Assembly: GCA_007127495.1 (NCBI GenBank)
Contig: SKZG01000314.1
Span: 1 to 6,143, forward strand
DNA from: Planctomycetales bacterium
GTDB taxonomy: Bacteria > Planctomycetota > Planctomycetia > Pirellulales > Thermoguttaceae
Direction of reading: 5' to 3'
Length of the DNA: 6,143 nt
How positions within the stretch are numbered: position 1 is the stretch's first letter; every line of letters begins with the position of its first letter. Of this stretch, positions 6,103-6,143 are shown piece by piece. A program made the translations under genes and the position numbers. Below the pieces are notes generated by a model. The model searched no databases and was not told the origin of the DNA. It worked only from the letters and a program-made list of their open reading frames with translations.

Positions 6103-6143
6103 ATGTTTATAAAAATGTTACTATCGAGGCCGGCTATGCTGGC
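6103..6143 (+). CDS. Start of an unidentified gene, cut by the right window edge
   Basis: Only 13 complete codons are visible (MFIKMLLSRPAML). A gene start is supported by GGAGGG at 6089-6094, eight bases before the ATG, the strongest Shine-Dalgarno in the window. The protein begins with a Lys and several hydrophobic residues, which would fit a signal peptide or membrane segment, but this is too little to name a family. A second in-frame ATG at 6115 is an alternative start, though it is 20 bases from the Shine-Dalgarno and so less likely. The orientation is the same as clpS and mtaB. Confidence 0.42.
   Translation, partial: MFIKMLLSRPAML

Overview
The window is a GC-rich, gene-dense stretch of bacterial chromosome carrying mostly housekeeping genes. 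The best taxonomic guess is Planctomycetota, near Pirellulales. This rests on the style of the ClpS and M20 proteins, the high GC and the general weakness of Shine-Dalgarno sequences. No marker gene proves it. There is no sign of a phage, transposon, CRISPR array, tRNA or rRNA.

Left block, minus strand (bases 1-3813), in transcription order: an M20-family metallo-dipeptidase (3813-2446), seryl-tRNA synthetase serS (2314-1034), a short-chain dehydrogenase/reductase (945-163), and the first 40 codons of a class II (zinc) fructose-bisphosphate-type aldolase (120 to the left edge). The gaps are 131, 88 and 42 bp. Only the dehydrogenase and aldolase are close enough to suggest a shared transcript, possibly a small sugar-catabolic unit. 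The M20 gene is followed by a small hairpin, and a weak promoter-like pair lies between serS and the dehydrogenase.

Right block, plus strand (3814-6143): a 156-bp divergent intergenic region holds a good sigma-70-type promoter (TTGCCC, 18 bp, TATAAT) for clpS (3970-4335), which encodes the Clp protease adaptor. A 168-bp gap with a strong GC hairpin follows. Next is mtaB (4504-5853), a radical-SAM tRNA methylthiotransferase acting on t6A37. After a 249-bp gap with no clear gene, a new reading frame with the best ribosome binding site in the window begins at 6103 and runs off the right edge.

Together the genes cover translation fidelity (serS, mtaB), protein and peptide turnover (clpS, M20 peptidase) and sugar or lipid redox metabolism (dehydrogenase, aldolase). 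I do not see a new multi-gene system. The points most worth a second look are residue-level departures inside familiar genes: the M20 peptidase has Pro where the family's C-terminal zinc-ligand His belongs, ClpS has substitutions at several N-degron-pocket positions, and MtaB carries a roughly 20-residue insertion in its radical-SAM domain.
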